Below, in pieces: positions 27,475 through 37,251 of a stretch of DNA of 64,000 bases (the first letter of the stretch is position 1; each line of letters starts with the position of its first letter). The stretch comes from an uncultured Amylibacter sp. Lineage in GTDB: Bacteria > Pseudomonadota > Alphaproteobacteria > Rhodobacterales > Rhodobacteraceae. The translations under genes and the position numbers were made by a program. The notes under the pieces were generated by a model. The model saw only the letters and a program-made list of their open reading frames with translations. It searched no databases and had not been told where the DNA came from. The stretch lies in NCBI GenBank assembly GCA_905181935.1, contig CAJIZV010000004.1, positions 186,001-250,000 on the forward strand, given 5' to 3'.

Positions 27475-28455
27475 TTAGCCACTTGATCTTTCAATAAATC
27501 TTGAGCGAACCATAATCAACTCGCCTTCAACATCTGGATTCTGCCACATTCCCTCAATCAAATTCACAGTGTTGGTGACCATCTGCCTGATACGTTGCCT
27601 GAACGATGTTAAATCGTAAGCAGTCCACGCTGCCATAGGTACGTCATCAAATCCAAGGATAGCTATATCTTCACCCACAACCATTCCAATCTTCTTTGAG
27701 GCATCAATAGCAGCAAAAGCCATTATATCATTAGCACAAAACAATCCATCAGGCCGAAGCGGACCCTCTAAGAGATCACTAATAACAGCAAAAGATTCAT
27801 TATAATCATATGCACCCGATTCTTCGAAAGTTAGCCTAGATTCTTGTCTATTCAGGCCATCTATAAAACCTCGCCTACGCTCTAAGTGGGTTGAAGTATC
27901 ACGAATTCCACCAATAAAACCTACGGAAGAGCAGTTCCGAGCTAAGAGCCGTTCCGCAGCGAGTAATCCACCATTATAATTATCTGTGCAAACTGCGTTA
28001 ATTCTACCATCAGTTTGTATTCGATTAAACAAAACAACAGGCATACCCCTTTGTTTACAGCCATGCGCCAAATCAGATGATAGATTAGCAGAAGCAATAA
28101 TAGCAGCGTCTGATCCTGTTTTAAGAACCTGTGAAATAGTACTATCCACTGCCTCATCAGACGGGACAACATGCACTAACATATGGTGTCCTCGCATAGT
28201 CATTTCCTTAGCAAACATTTCCAATGCATTAGGGTAGAAAGGATTCAAAATATCTCCTACTACTATCGAAATTGTACGATATCCTTCAATTTGTTTAATC
28301 CGTTTTGCAGGAGGCAGATAACCTAGTTCACGAGCAACAAAAAGTATTTTAGTTCGCAAGTTAAAATCAATTACTGAATCTGCTCGAAATGCCCGTGATA
28401 CTGCAGCGGTAGAAGTATTACATTTTATAGCAACGTCTTTAGCTGTAACTTTCAT
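27475..28455 (-). CDS. LacI-family transcriptional regulator
   Basis: A 326-residue repressor. The helix-turn-helix is at the extreme N-terminus (KVTAKDVAIKCNTSTAAVSRAFR, cut to its first 23 positions), followed by a hinge and a periplasmic-binding-protein-like effector domain from about residue 60 (ISIVVGDILNPFYPNALE) to the end, with GFIGG and ILGFDDVPMAAW. AAGGA stands six bases before the ATG. It likely controls the neighbouring TAXI-TRAP operon; the effector would be a small acid or its breakdown product. Confidence 0.9.
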   Translation of the reverse strand: MKVTAKDVAIKCNTSTAAVSRAFRADSVIDFNLRTKILFVARELGYLPPAKRIKQIEGYRTISIVVGDILNPFYPNALEMFAKEMTMRGHHMLVHVVPSDEAVDSTISQVLKTGSDAAIIASANLSSDLAHGCKQRGMPVVLFNRIQTDGRINAVCTDNYNGGLLAAERLLARNCSSVGFIGGIRDTSTHLERRRGFIDGLNRQESRLTFEESGAYDYNESFAVISDLLEGPLRPDGLFCANDIMAFAAIDASKKIGMVVGEDIAILGFDDVPMAAWTAYDLTSFRQRIRQMVTNTVNLIEGMWQNPDVEGELIMVRSRFIERSSG

Positions 28456-28711
28456 AAGGTATCCTTTAACTAAACTTTACTCCAAAATCTTTGAACTATC
28501 AATAATCTTTCAAAATGCAAAACTTCTGTAATCTTATATTTTTGACCATAAAAAATATTTGATACGGTATAAATCAGCGTACAGGTCTTAAATAATTTAG
28601 GTGAATGGGAGTATTTTTGGCCGACAGGATGGTGCGCCAATGTTCATTTATTGTACTTAAGAAAGCATCCTAAATAACTTTATATTGTTAATAGCTGCCC
28701 CCATAAAAGAA
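28456..28711. other. Gene-free spacer upstream of lacI
   Basis: AT-rich, with no coding signal I trust. It contains TTTGATACGGTATAAATCA (28558-28576), a LacI-like imperfect palindrome (GATAC-GGTAT) that may serve autoregulation. A small GC-richer patch near 28618-28640 matches nothing I recognise. Confidence 0.35.
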
Positions 28712-28745
28712 GACACTTAAGACCTACTTGATGATCTTAAGCGTC
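28712..28745 (-). terminator. Hairpin terminator after the cupin gene
   Basis: GACACTTAAGA and TCTTAAGCGTC pair over 11 positions with one mismatch and a 12-base loop. On the minus strand it follows the cupin stop by about 40 bases and is followed by TTCTTTTA. On the plus strand AAATATTTTTT follows, so it may act both ways. Confidence 0.6.
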
Positions 28746-28784
28746 AAATATTTTTTGGTAAGCATAAAGTATTTAAAATAATAG

Positions 28785-29156
28785 TTAGCTTGCTTTAGTC
28801 CATGGACCAAAGTCTTTACCAACCTCTACAAATTCATACATTATGCATTGCTCATCCCCAACAACCCAACCGTCATGGCCTGGTGCAAAATAATATGCAT
28901 CACCTGGACCAACTTCTATTTTTGATCCATCATCATGTGAGCAACCTAGGCGTCCTGCAATAACTACTCCAATATGTCCAGCCTGACAGCTATGCCCACC
29001 AACCGTTGGCTTAATACATTCAGACCAAACCCACCCAGGCTCTAGAACTAGCCTAGACGCATTTACATTACCTAGATTAACAACATCAACTCTTGCCTTT
29101 GGAGGATTTTTAACTTCGTCTGCATTCTCAAAACTTTTTGCATATAAATTTGCCAT
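28785..29156 (-). CDS. Cupin-domain protein
   Basis: A 123-residue single-cupin protein. The first cupin motif is degenerate (GGHSCQAGHIGVVIAGRLG, about residues 53-71) and the second is GPGDAYYFAPGHDGWVVGD (about 83-101). Small cupins of this kind bind a metal and act as isomerases, dioxygenases or sensors; which applies cannot be read. AAAGGA before the ATG. It lies ten bases behind a SnoaL-like gene on the same strand, probably co-transcribed. Confidence 0.75.
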   Translation of the reverse strand: MANLYAKSFENADEVKNPPKARVDVVNLGNVNASRLVLEPGWVWSECIKPTVGGHSCQAGHIGVVIAGRLGCSHDDGSKIEVGPGDAYYFAPGHDGWVVGDEQCIMYEFVEVGKDFGPWTKAS

Positions 29157-29166
29157 TTTTTTTCCT

Positions 29167-29496
29167 TTAATTTAGAGGCGTGGCGCCAGTTTCCATACGA
29201 ATTATTTTACCGTTTTTTAGCAGAGCAATAATCATAACAGCTTCTTTGGTATCATCAGGGTAAGACATGAAAGCGTGTTGTACTAGAATCTCATCATTTT
29301 GGTAAATACAACGAGATGATTCCTGAATGAATTTTTCATTTTCCATCATGCCCGTGATCATAGAAGCCCATTCGTTTTTAGAAAATGTACTACCCGACTT
29401 ATGAAAAATAAAGACTGCATCATCATGTACAAGTTCCATGTAACTGGTAACGTCTCTGTCTAACATTGTTTGGTTGAGTTGATCATGTAATGACAT
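29167..29496 (-). CDS. SnoaL/NTF2-like protein
   Basis: A 109-residue protein with the cone-shaped NTF2-like pattern: an N-terminal helix (MSLHDQLNQTMLDRDVTSYM), then DDAVFIFH and a series of strands. Members are hydratases, isomerases or orphan ligand-binding proteins. AAGGAG is well placed before the ATG. Function unknown; partnered with the downstream cupin gene. Confidence 0.65.
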   Translation of the reverse strand: MSLHDQLNQTMLDRDVTSYMELVHDDAVFIFHKSGSTFSKNEWASMITGMMENEKFIQESSRCIYQNDEILVQHAFMSYPDDTKEAVMIIALLKNGKIIRMETGATPLN

Positions 29497-29624
29497 TTAT
29501 AGTCTCCTTTATTTATGAGCTTTTAAATAATTTTGATACTTATGAATTAAATGTTAACAGGCAAAGTATAACTTCTTAATCTATTTTTTCTACTAAATTT
29601 CTTATAAAATTATTTATTTAAATA

Positions 29625-30530
29625 TCATTTTTTAGTCTGTTCTCTAACTAATATATAGTAAGTAGAAGCAATTATTATTGCTGTTCCTATTACATACTTC
29701 ACTGTAATTTCCTCATTAAATAACAAAATTCCAATAGTTACGCCTAAAGGTATTGAAAGATATTGAAGTGGGGCAAGTGTGGACGCTTGAGAGTACATGT
29801 GGCTTTGAGCTAAGCAAAACTGTTGAAAACTTGCTAAAATACCTAAAGCTATAAGTAAATAAAATGCACTTAAATCTCTAGCATTCACAACCACATCAAA
29901 ACCATTTGAACAATAAGCTAAAACACCTGCAAAGATTATACCCGTTGAATTATACCAAATAGCAGTTGATATTGCAGGATCTGTTCTCCCAATTATTCTT
30001 AGATATACAAACATCAAAGCACCAAATAAAGAAGCCAACAAAGCATATATTACTCCCCAAAGGTTTAGTTCTGGGGACAGTGGTAATAATAAGACCAGCA
30101 CGCCTGCAAAGCCAATTATAACTGACATAACCCGCCTAAAACCAACGTACTCACCAGCGATAAAAACTGATAATATAGTTATGAAAATTGGCATAGTCTG
30201 AGCAAGTGCCGTAGCAAGACTTATATCAATTTCAGATATTGCTAAAAACCACATCATTAGCCCTATAAATCCAAAACAAGATCTAAGAACAAGTCCTCTA
30301 ATATTTTCAATACAAAGAAACTTAGAGCCTCTGGAATAAACACCGTACACAATCAATAATGGCAAGCAAAATAGATATCGGAAAAAAAGAATTAAAAATA
30401 TTGAAAAATCGATGTGAAGCATTTTTACTATAGTCACCAATAAAAATGAAATTAAAATATCTGCAACTAAGTAAGATGCACCAATAGTATTATTTTTATG
30501 ATTCACATCAAACACAGCATAATGCCCCAC
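29625..30530 (-). CDS. EamA/DMT-family transporter
   Basis: A 301-residue inner-membrane protein with about ten hydrophobic segments in two repeats of five, the drug/metabolite transporter layout. TALAQTMPIFITILSVFIAGE and the second-repeat counterpart APLQYLSIPLGVTIGILLFNEE are the recognisable EamA positions. Likely exports a metabolite or amino acid. The GTG start at 30530 lacks a clear ribosome site; GTG codons at 30515 and 30506 are alternatives. Confidence 0.82.
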   Translation of the reverse strand: MGHYAVFDVNHKNNTIGASYLVADILISFLLVTIVKMLHIDFSIFLILFFRYLFCLPLLIVYGVYSRGSKFLCIENIRGLVLRSCFGFIGLMMWFLAISEIDISLATALAQTMPIFITILSVFIAGEYVGFRRVMSVIIGFAGVLVLLLPLSPELNLWGVIYALLASLFGALMFVYLRIIGRTDPAISTAIWYNSTGIIFAGVLAYCSNGFDVVVNARDLSAFYLLIALGILASFQQFCLAQSHMYSQASTLAPLQYLSIPLGVTIGILLFNEEITVKYVIGTAIIIASTYYILVREQTKK

Positions 30531-30574
30531 AGTTAATATAGATAATTAGAACAAATATGAATCTAAATATTAGT

Positions 30575-31039
30575 TCATATGGCTTTAAGCAATAGAGCTA
30601 TTGAAACGCCAAAAATGGAATGTGTTGCAAACGCTGATATACAAACAAATACTGGATTGGCTGTTTTGCGTGCCAGAATGCCAGCTCCTATTGCCGGCAT
30701 AAAGAAAAACCATGGAACCACTACACTAATTGCACCAAAAACAAAACCATCCCAAATAGTAGTGCTAATTATTCCGCATATTTTCCAAAGAATAACATAT
30801 GCAATAACATAAACACCGCCAACAAAATAATGGAAAACCCAACCAATAGCTCTCTCATTAGAATAAGCATCAGTTTCTTGTAATTGAGTATTAACAATTA
30901 TACGATGACTGAAAATCATCAATAACCACCGCCCAATTATAGCCCAATCAGTTGGGGCTGATCCACCTAAACCATGAACAATGCGTTGCCATAAATCTAT
31001 TACACCAACAGACAAAAAACTGATTAAAATTAAATACAT
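30575..31039 (-). CDS. DUF2938-type membrane protein
   Basis: A 154-residue protein with four hydrophobic segments. DLWQRIVHGLGG near the start, HRIIV and AIGWVFHYFVGGVYVIAY in the middle, and VVPWFFFMPAIGAGI later match my recollection of the DUF2938 family. Function unknown. I start at the ATG (31039); a TTG at 31054 is possible, and neither has a good ribosome site. Confidence 0.65.
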   Translation of the reverse strand: MYLILISFLSVGVIDLWQRIVHGLGGSAPTDWAIIGRWLLMIFSHRIIVNTQLQETDAYSNERAIGWVFHYFVGGVYVIAYVILWKICGIISTTIWDGFVFGAISVVVPWFFFMPAIGAGILARKTANPVFVCISAFATHSIFGVSIALLLKAI

Positions 31040-31316
31040 AGTGGAGGTAAACAAAATTTATTCTCTAATTTTTAACAATTAGCCCTTAAATTAGACTACA
31101 AATCAAGTAAATAATGTTAGGTTTATAATCATTATGCAGATTTTTCCAATTACTTGAATTAACACTTGGGTTAGGTTAGTAAAGTTTGCATTAAGGCCAT
31201 TAAATGATAGTCTCGAATTTTGATAAATAGTAACAAATTTTGGATTATTTGATAATAACTTAATAATTTATCTCTATTCATAAAACAAAATAATTATAGC
31301 GTTCTTGGAGGAACTA

Positions 31317-32324
31317 ATGAAAAATTTATATAAAGTAGCCATCTTAGGAGCAATTACAGCTTCTTTTGCAGGTGAAGCCATTGCCAAAACTACATGGAAT
31401 GTATCACTTTGGGGCAAGCGGCGTGCATTTACAGAGCATGTTGAAAAATTATCAGAATTAGTTTCAGAAAAAACTGGTGGCGACTTTCAATTAAATATTT
31501 CATATGGTGGCCTATCAAAAAATAAAGAAAATCTTGATGGTATTTCAATTGGTGCATTTGAAATGGCTCAGTTTTGCGCTGGTTACCATCGCGATAAGAA
31601 CCCATCGATTACAGTTTTAGAATTACCATTCTTGGGCGTTTCTTCATTAGAAGAAGAACGCAAAATTTCTATGGCAGTTTATAATCATCCTGCGGTTAAG
31701 AAAGATTTATCACGCTGGAATGCTACTTTACTTATGCCATCCCCATTACCACAATATAACATTGTTGGTGTAGGTGCTGCGCCAAAAACATTAGCCGATT
31801 ATGAAGGTTTAACTGTTCGTGCTACCGGCGGAATTGGTAAAGCTATGTCAGCAGTGAAGGCCGTACCAACGTCTATGTCAGCCTCTGAAGTTCGCCAAGC
31901 CTTAGATGGTGGAGTTGTTAAAGCTGTAGCATTTGCACCACATGCCCACATGTCCTTTGGTACAGTAGAAAGCGGTAAGTGGTGGACTAGCAATTTAAAC
32001 CCAGGCACAGTGAATTGCCCTGTTGTTGCAAATACAGACGCATTAGCAAGTCTATCTGATACAAACCGAGATGCATTACTTGGTTCAATTGACGAGGCGT
32101 TAGATCACTATATTTTCACATATAACGGAAAAACAATGGATGCTTGGGGACCAAAGTTAGCTGAAAAAGGTATAGAAACAATTACATATACTGACAGTGA
32201 ACTAGCTACTTTCAAGAAAGCAGTTGCAGGACCGGCAGCAGCTGAATGGATTTCCGATAACACCAAGAAAGGTCTTCCAGCTCAAGAGCTTTATGACCTT
32301 GTAACGGGCATGGTTGGAAAATAG
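31317..32324 (+). CDS. TRAP transporter solute-binding protein, DctP family
   Basis: A 335-residue periplasmic protein with signal peptide (MKNLYKVAILGAITASFAG, cleavage after AIA). TTWNVSLWGKRRAFTEHVEKL opens the mature protein, and VRATGGIGKAMSAVKAVPTSMSASEV holds the conserved Arg that binds the substrate carboxylate. GGAGG sits five bases before the ATG; the open frame begins four codons earlier at a TTG inside that site. First gene of a dctP-dctQ-dctM set. Confidence 0.93.
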   Translation: MKNLYKVAILGAITASFAGEAIAKTTWNVSLWGKRRAFTEHVEKLSELVSEKTGGDFQLNISYGGLSKNKENLDGISIGAFEMAQFCAGYHRDKNPSITVLELPFLGVSSLEEERKISMAVYNHPAVKKDLSRWNATLLMPSPLPQYNIVGVGAAPKTLADYEGLTVRATGGIGKAMSAVKAVPTSMSASEVRQALDGGVVKAVAFAPHAHMSFGTVESGKWWTSNLNPGTVNCPVVANTDALASLSDTNRDALLGSIDEALDHYIFTYNGKTMDAWGPKLAEKGIETITYTDSELATFKKAVAGPAAAEWISDNTKKGLPAQELYDLVTGMVGK

Positions 32325-32391
32325 TATAAATACGCTAATAAAAATTTGGCTGCCTTGATTAATCGAGGCGGCCTCAAAACGAAAGATAGTT

Positions 32392-33015
32392 ATGGCAGTC
32401 GCATCATCAGTTCTAGTAGATAACTCATTTATTAGCAGAACTGATCAATACCTTTACAAAATAGAGTGTAAATTAGCTTTGCTAAGTGGTTTAGCTGTCT
32501 TTGCGCTTATGATGCTAGCAGTAATATCTGTTTCAGGCAGGCACCTAATTAATCAGCCACTGCCAGGATATGTTGACTGGATCGAACAAGCTATGCCATT
32601 GATCGCATTTATGGGCGTAGCCTATACACAACGAGATGGGGGCCATATCCGTATGGATCTAATCGTCTCCAGATTACATGGCCGCGCCCTTTGGACGGTT
32701 GAGTTTATCACTGTTTTTTTCATACTTTTAGTAATGCTATTAATTACGTGGGGAGCTTGGGCACATTTTGTTCGAAGCTTTGATTTTGCTTCCCCATTGT
32801 GGAGTAGAGATAGTTCAATGGACATTGCCCTACCACTTTGGCCAGCAAAACTTATGGCCCCCATTGCTTTTGGTATTTTAAGTTTACGTTGTATTGTTCA
32901 AATGTGTGCATATGGCAAAGCAATAATTAAAAAGGAAACATCTCCAGTTGGAGTACCTTTTATAGAAGACATAGCAACCCAAGCAGCTAAAGAAGCTGAC
33001 ATAGTTTCAAGGTAG
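32392..33015 (+). CDS. TRAP transporter small permease, DctQ family
   Basis: A 207-residue inner-membrane protein with four hydrophobic segments (about residues 35-55, 75-95, 110-135, 160-180). The HLINQPLPGYVDWIEQAMPLI stretch and QRDGGHIRMDLIV are the conserved DctQ positions. It follows the binding protein by 67 bases and precedes dctM by 7. Confidence 0.9.
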   Translation: MAVASSVLVDNSFISRTDQYLYKIECKLALLSGLAVFALMMLAVISVSGRHLINQPLPGYVDWIEQAMPLIAFMGVAYTQRDGGHIRMDLIVSRLHGRALWTVEFITVFFILLVMLLITWGAWAHFVRSFDFASPLWSRDSSMDIALPLWPAKLMAPIAFGILSLRCIVQMCAYGKAIIKKETSPVGVPFIEDIATQAAKEADIVSR

Positions 33016-33022
33016 AATAATA

Positions 33023-34426
33023 ATGGAACCTATAGATATTGGGATTACAGTTTCCCTTGGAATGCTTATATTTGTGATACTAGGAATGCGCGTTGCATTT
33101 GCTGCTGCTATTTCAGGCGTCATAGGCCTTATTTGGATTTTTTGGGCTAAATTTGGATATGACCCAGCACAGTTTGGCAAAGCAGTAACAATTGCAGCCA
33201 AGACAGCTGGTCAAGTGCCCCACTCCAAAGTATCCTCACAAGCACTATCGTTAATACCTACATTTATTTTAATTGGATATCTTGCCTATTATGCAGGGTT
33301 AACTAAAGCATTATTTGAAGCTGCAAAAAAATGGATAGCTTGGGTTCCTGGAGGTCTGGCAGTTGCCACTGTTTTCGCAACCGCAGGCTTTGCTGCAGTT
33401 TCAGGCGCATCAGTAGCAACTTCTGCAGTTTTTGCACGTATTGCCATACCTGAAATGCTAGCCCTTGGGTATGATAAACGTTTTGCTGCTGGAGTTGTGG
33501 CTGCTGCAGGTACTTTGGCATCTTTAATTCCACCCTCCGCAATCTTGGTAATCTATGCAATCATTGTAGAACAAGACGTTGGAATGCTATTACTTGCTGG
33601 CTTTATACCAGGCGCTTTTTCTGCGGTTATTTACGCTTCTTTGATCATAGGACTTGCAGTTGTTTATAAAGGCTTTGGACCACCTGTCAGAGGGTTCACA
33701 TGGCGAGAACGTTTTGAATCACTACCACCAGCCTTGCCAATCTTTGTTGTTATAACTGTTATTATTTTGTTTGCCTATAATCCATTTGGTGGTGACGTTT
33801 GGGGCACACCAACCGAAGGTGGCGCGATTGGGGCATTTGTTGTATTTTGTATGGCACTTTATCGGGGTATGCGCTGGCCACAACTAAAAGATGCTTTGAT
33901 GGAAACAGCAAAATTAGCTGTGATGATTTTTACAATTATATGGGGTGTTTTAATCTATGTACGCTTCTTAGGGTTTGCTGACCTGCCAGCAGCTTTTTCC
34001 GACTGGATCACATCATTAGAACAAAGCCCAATGTTAACGCTTGTATTAATTCTATTGGCTTATGCAATCTTAGGAATGTTTATGGATGCAATTGGAATGC
34101 TTTTGCTAACTTTACCCATTACATACCCTGCTGTTATGGCATTAAATGGTGGTGAGTTTGTATCAGCAGCTGATAGCGCTTTTGGTATGTCAGGGCCAAT
34201 GTGTGGTATTTGGTTTGGTATTCTTGTTGTTAAAATGGCAGAGTTTTGTTTGATCACACCACCAATAGGCTTAAACTGTTTTGTGGTTGCTGGCGTTCGA
34301 GACGACTTGAGCGTTCAAGATGTATTTAAGGGAGTGATGCCATTTTTTATCGCAGATGCTGTAACAATCGCCCTTCTTGTTTCTTTTCCAGCTATTGTTT
34401 TATGGCTACCAACTTTAGCAAGTTAA
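33023..34426 (+). CDS. TRAP transporter large permease, DctM family
   Basis: A 467-residue ion-coupled permease with about 12 hydrophobic segments. GFAAVSGASVATSAVFARIAI (about 115-135) and AGTLASLIPPSAILVIYAI are the DctM signature loops, and the C-terminal half repeats them (GMFMDAIGMLLLTLP; FCLITPPIGLN). Substrate unknown: no enzyme gene is in the set, and the next gene, polA, is convergent. Confidence 0.93.
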   Translation: MEPIDIGITVSLGMLIFVILGMRVAFAAAISGVIGLIWIFWAKFGYDPAQFGKAVTIAAKTAGQVPHSKVSSQALSLIPTFILIGYLAYYAGLTKALFEAAKKWIAWVPGGLAVATVFATAGFAAVSGASVATSAVFARIAIPEMLALGYDKRFAAGVVAAAGTLASLIPPSAILVIYAIIVEQDVGMLLLAGFIPGAFSAVIYASLIIGLAVVYKGFGPPVRGFTWRERFESLPPALPIFVVITVIILFAYNPFGGDVWGTPTEGGAIGAFVVFCMALYRGMRWPQLKDALMETAKLAVMIFTIIWGVLIYVRFLGFADLPAAFSDWITSLEQSPMLTLVLILLAYAILGMFMDAIGMLLLTLPITYPAVMALNGGEFVSAADSAFGMSGPMCGIWFGILVVKMAEFCLITPPIGLNCFVVAGVRDDLSVQDVFKGVMPFFIADAVTIALLVSFPAIVLWLPTLAS

Positions 34427-34455
34427 TTTAATAAAGTAAGTATAACTAAACGTAT

Positions 34456-37248
34456 TTAGTGCGCGTCAGCCCAGTTTTTACCAGTACCAGCATCAACTAC
34501 TAATGGAATATCTAATTTTACTATCGGTTCGCTTGCGTTTTCCATGATCCTTCGCACAACATTAGTTGTTTCTTCAACTGCACCTTCAGGAACTTCAAAA
34601 ATTAATTCGTCATGCACCTGTAACAACATTTTAGCAGGTAAATGCGCGATTGCTTTAGGCATCTGAATCATTGCCCGGCGGATAATATCTGCTGCAGTAC
34701 CCTGAATTGGTGCATTAATTGCTGCACGTTTAGCGAAGCCCGCTTGAGGGCCTTTAGCATTAATTTCACTTGTATGAATTTTTCTACCAAACAAAGTTTT
34801 GACAAATCCATTTTCTTTAGCAAACGTAACTGTCTCATCCATATATGTACGAATGCCTGGGAAGCGTTCAAAATATGTATCAATAAATGCTTGGGCTTCT
34901 TTGCGCGGTATTCGAAGATTACGAGCAAGGCCAAATCCACTTATTCCATAAATCACACCAAAATTAATTGCTTTAGCCTGACGCCGGATCATGGGATCCA
35001 TATTTTCTAATGGCACATTAAACATTTGTGATGCTGTAAGTGCATGAATGTCTTGGCCTTCATGAAAGGCTTGTTTCAAAGTATCAATTTTAGCAATATG
35101 TGCCAGAATACGTAATTCAATTTGACTGTAATCAAGCGATAGCAACACATTGCCTTCATCTGCAATAAATGCTTCACGAATTTTTCGACCAGCCTCAGAC
35201 CGTATTGGTATATTTTGTAAATTTGGGTCAGCAGATGATAGGCGCCCAGTAGACGCTCCTGAAATAATATAAGAAGTATGCACACGCCCAGTATTTGGAT
35301 TGATATGGGTTTGTAGTGCATCAGTATATGTACTTTTCAGCTTTGACATCTGACGCCAATCTAAAACTCGAGTAGGTAATTCATATCCCTCTGCAGCTAA
35401 GTCCTCCAAAACATCGACACCAGTACCATAAGCACCTGTCTTACCTTTTTTTCCACCAGGCAATTCTAATTTATCAAATAAAATTTCACCTAACTGTTTG
35501 GGTGACCCAACGTTGAAAGATTGCCCTCCTAGTTCATAGATTTCAGCCTCAAGCCCAGACATTGATTGGGCAAAGTTATTAGACATACGGCTCAGGGTAT
35601 CACGATCAACTTTAATACCATGCATTTCCATTTCAGCTAATACAGGAATTAACGGGCGCTCTAACGTTTCATATACTTTAGTAACGCCTACACTATGTAA
35701 TTGAGGTTTAAAAAATTGCCAAAGACGAAGTGTGATTTCGGCATCCTCAGCTGCGTATTTAACTGCTTCATCAATGCCAACTTTATCAAATGTAATGGCC
35801 GATTTTCCAGCGCCTAAAAGCGTTTTAATACTAATAGGCTTATGCTCTAAATATCGCTCAGATAAATAATCCATACCATGATTATGCTTACCACCATTTA
35901 AGGCGTAGGATAGCAGCATCGTATCATCAACAGGTGCAATAGCCACTTCATAACGTGCAAATATCTTTGCATCGTACTTCATATTTTGGCCAATTTTTAT
36001 AATAGACGTATCTTGTAGAACCGGTCGTAATATTTCTAAAGCTTCGTTCAAATTCATCTGGCCTTCTATTAATGAAGACCCACCAAACAAATCATCGTCA
36101 CCACCTTTATGGGCAAGTGGAATATAACAAGCTTCACCTGCTTTAACTGATAAACATATACCAACTAGATCGACAATCATTTCGTTTAGCCCTGTCGTTT
36201 CAGTATCAACAGCGACATAACCACATTCGTATATCTTGTGTACCCAACGGTTTAATTCACTAGCATCACGTACACATTCGTACTTAGATGAATCAAAAGG
36301 AACCTGTTGTGTGGGAGCGTTAACTCGTACACCATTAGGGATATCAACTACCGGTGCAGAAACTCCCAACTTATTTGCTATTCGAGCAGACATAGTGCGG
36401 AATTCCATATCTGCAAGAAACCCAAGAACCATATCAGGATTAGGTGCCCTCACTTCAAAATCTTCAAATGTGCAATCCATTTGCATATCAGTTTTTAAAG
36501 TTACTAATTCACGACTTGTACGAATTTGATCAGCATTATCAATTAGAGATTCACGTCGTTTTGGCTGCTTAATCTCACTCGCACGATCTAAAAGGCTATC
36601 TAAGTCACCATATTCATTAATAAGAAGTGCAGCTGTTTTAATTCCAATTCCAGGTGCTCCTGGAACATTATCAACACTATCACCAGCCAATGACTGGACG
36701 TCAATTACGCGCTCAGGGCCAACACCAAACTTTTCTTCTACTTGCTCACGTCCAATTCGTTTATTTTTCATCGCGTCATACATTTCAACGCCATCGCCAA
36801 CTAGCTGCATCAAGTCTTTGTCAGATGAAACAATAGTTACGCGCGCCCCCGCCTCACGGGCCTGAACTGCCAAGGTTGCCATAATATCATCTGCTTCAAA
36901 ACCAACTTCTTCTATGCAGGCTAAGCCAAATGCTCTCGTAGCATCTCGAGTAAGGGGGAATTGCGGAACTAAATCTTCAGGCGTTGGGGGTCTATTCATT
37001 TTATATTCTGGGTAAATATCAGATCTGAATGTTTTACCTTTAGCATCAAATACCACCACCAAATGAGTTGGCGCATCAGAACCTTTTTGATTTTCGATCA
37101 TTTTAAAAAGCATATTACAAAAACCGCTAACTGCACCAACAGGAAGCCCATCGGACTTTCGAGTTAAAGGAGGTAATGCGTGATATGCTCGGAATATGAA
37201 TCCTGAACCATCTATAAGATGAATGTGATGACCTTTGCCAAATGCCAT
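34456..37248 (-). CDS. polA: DNA polymerase I
   Basis: A 930-residue full-length enzyme for Okazaki-fragment processing and repair. The 5' nuclease domain comes first (HLIDGSGFIFRAYHALPP). A 3'-5' exonuclease domain with intact VAVDTETTGLN follows near residue 350. The polymerase domain has motif A (LSLDYSQIELRILAHI), motif B (RRQAKAINFGVIYGIS) and motif C (LLQVHDELIFEV). All catalytic acidic residues are visible, so all three activities should be present. It follows the CHCC zinc-finger mini-gene with a three-base gap. Confidence 0.97.
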   Translation of the reverse strand: MAFGKGHHIHLIDGSGFIFRAYHALPPLTRKSDGLPVGAVSGFCNMLFKMIENQKGSDAPTHLVVVFDAKGKTFRSDIYPEYKMNRPPTPEDLVPQFPLTRDATRAFGLACIEEVGFEADDIMATLAVQAREAGARVTIVSSDKDLMQLVGDGVEMYDAMKNKRIGREQVEEKFGVGPERVIDVQSLAGDSVDNVPGAPGIGIKTAALLINEYGDLDSLLDRASEIKQPKRRESLIDNADQIRTSRELVTLKTDMQMDCTFEDFEVRAPNPDMVLGFLADMEFRTMSARIANKLGVSAPVVDIPNGVRVNAPTQQVPFDSSKYECVRDASELNRWVHKIYECGYVAVDTETTGLNEMIVDLVGICLSVKAGEACYIPLAHKGGDDDLFGGSSLIEGQMNLNEALEILRPVLQDTSIIKIGQNMKYDAKIFARYEVAIAPVDDTMLLSYALNGGKHNHGMDYLSERYLEHKPISIKTLLGAGKSAITFDKVGIDEAVKYAAEDAEITLRLWQFFKPQLHSVGVTKVYETLERPLIPVLAEMEMHGIKVDRDTLSRMSNNFAQSMSGLEAEIYELGGQSFNVGSPKQLGEILFDKLELPGGKKGKTGAYGTGVDVLEDLAAEGYELPTRVLDWRQMSKLKSTYTDALQTHINPNTGRVHTSYIISGASTGRLSSADPNLQNIPIRSEAGRKIREAFIADEGNVLLSLDYSQIELRILAHIAKIDTLKQAFHEGQDIHALTASQMFNVPLENMDPMIRRQAKAINFGVIYGISGFGLARNLRIPRKEAQAFIDTYFERFPGIRTYMDETVTFAKENGFVKTLFGRKIHTSEINAKGPQAGFAKRAAINAPIQGTAADIIRRAMIQMPKAIAHLPAKMLLQVHDELIFEVPEGAVEETTNVVRRIMENASEPIVKLDIPLVVDAGTGKNWADAH

Positions 37249-37251
37249 TGT

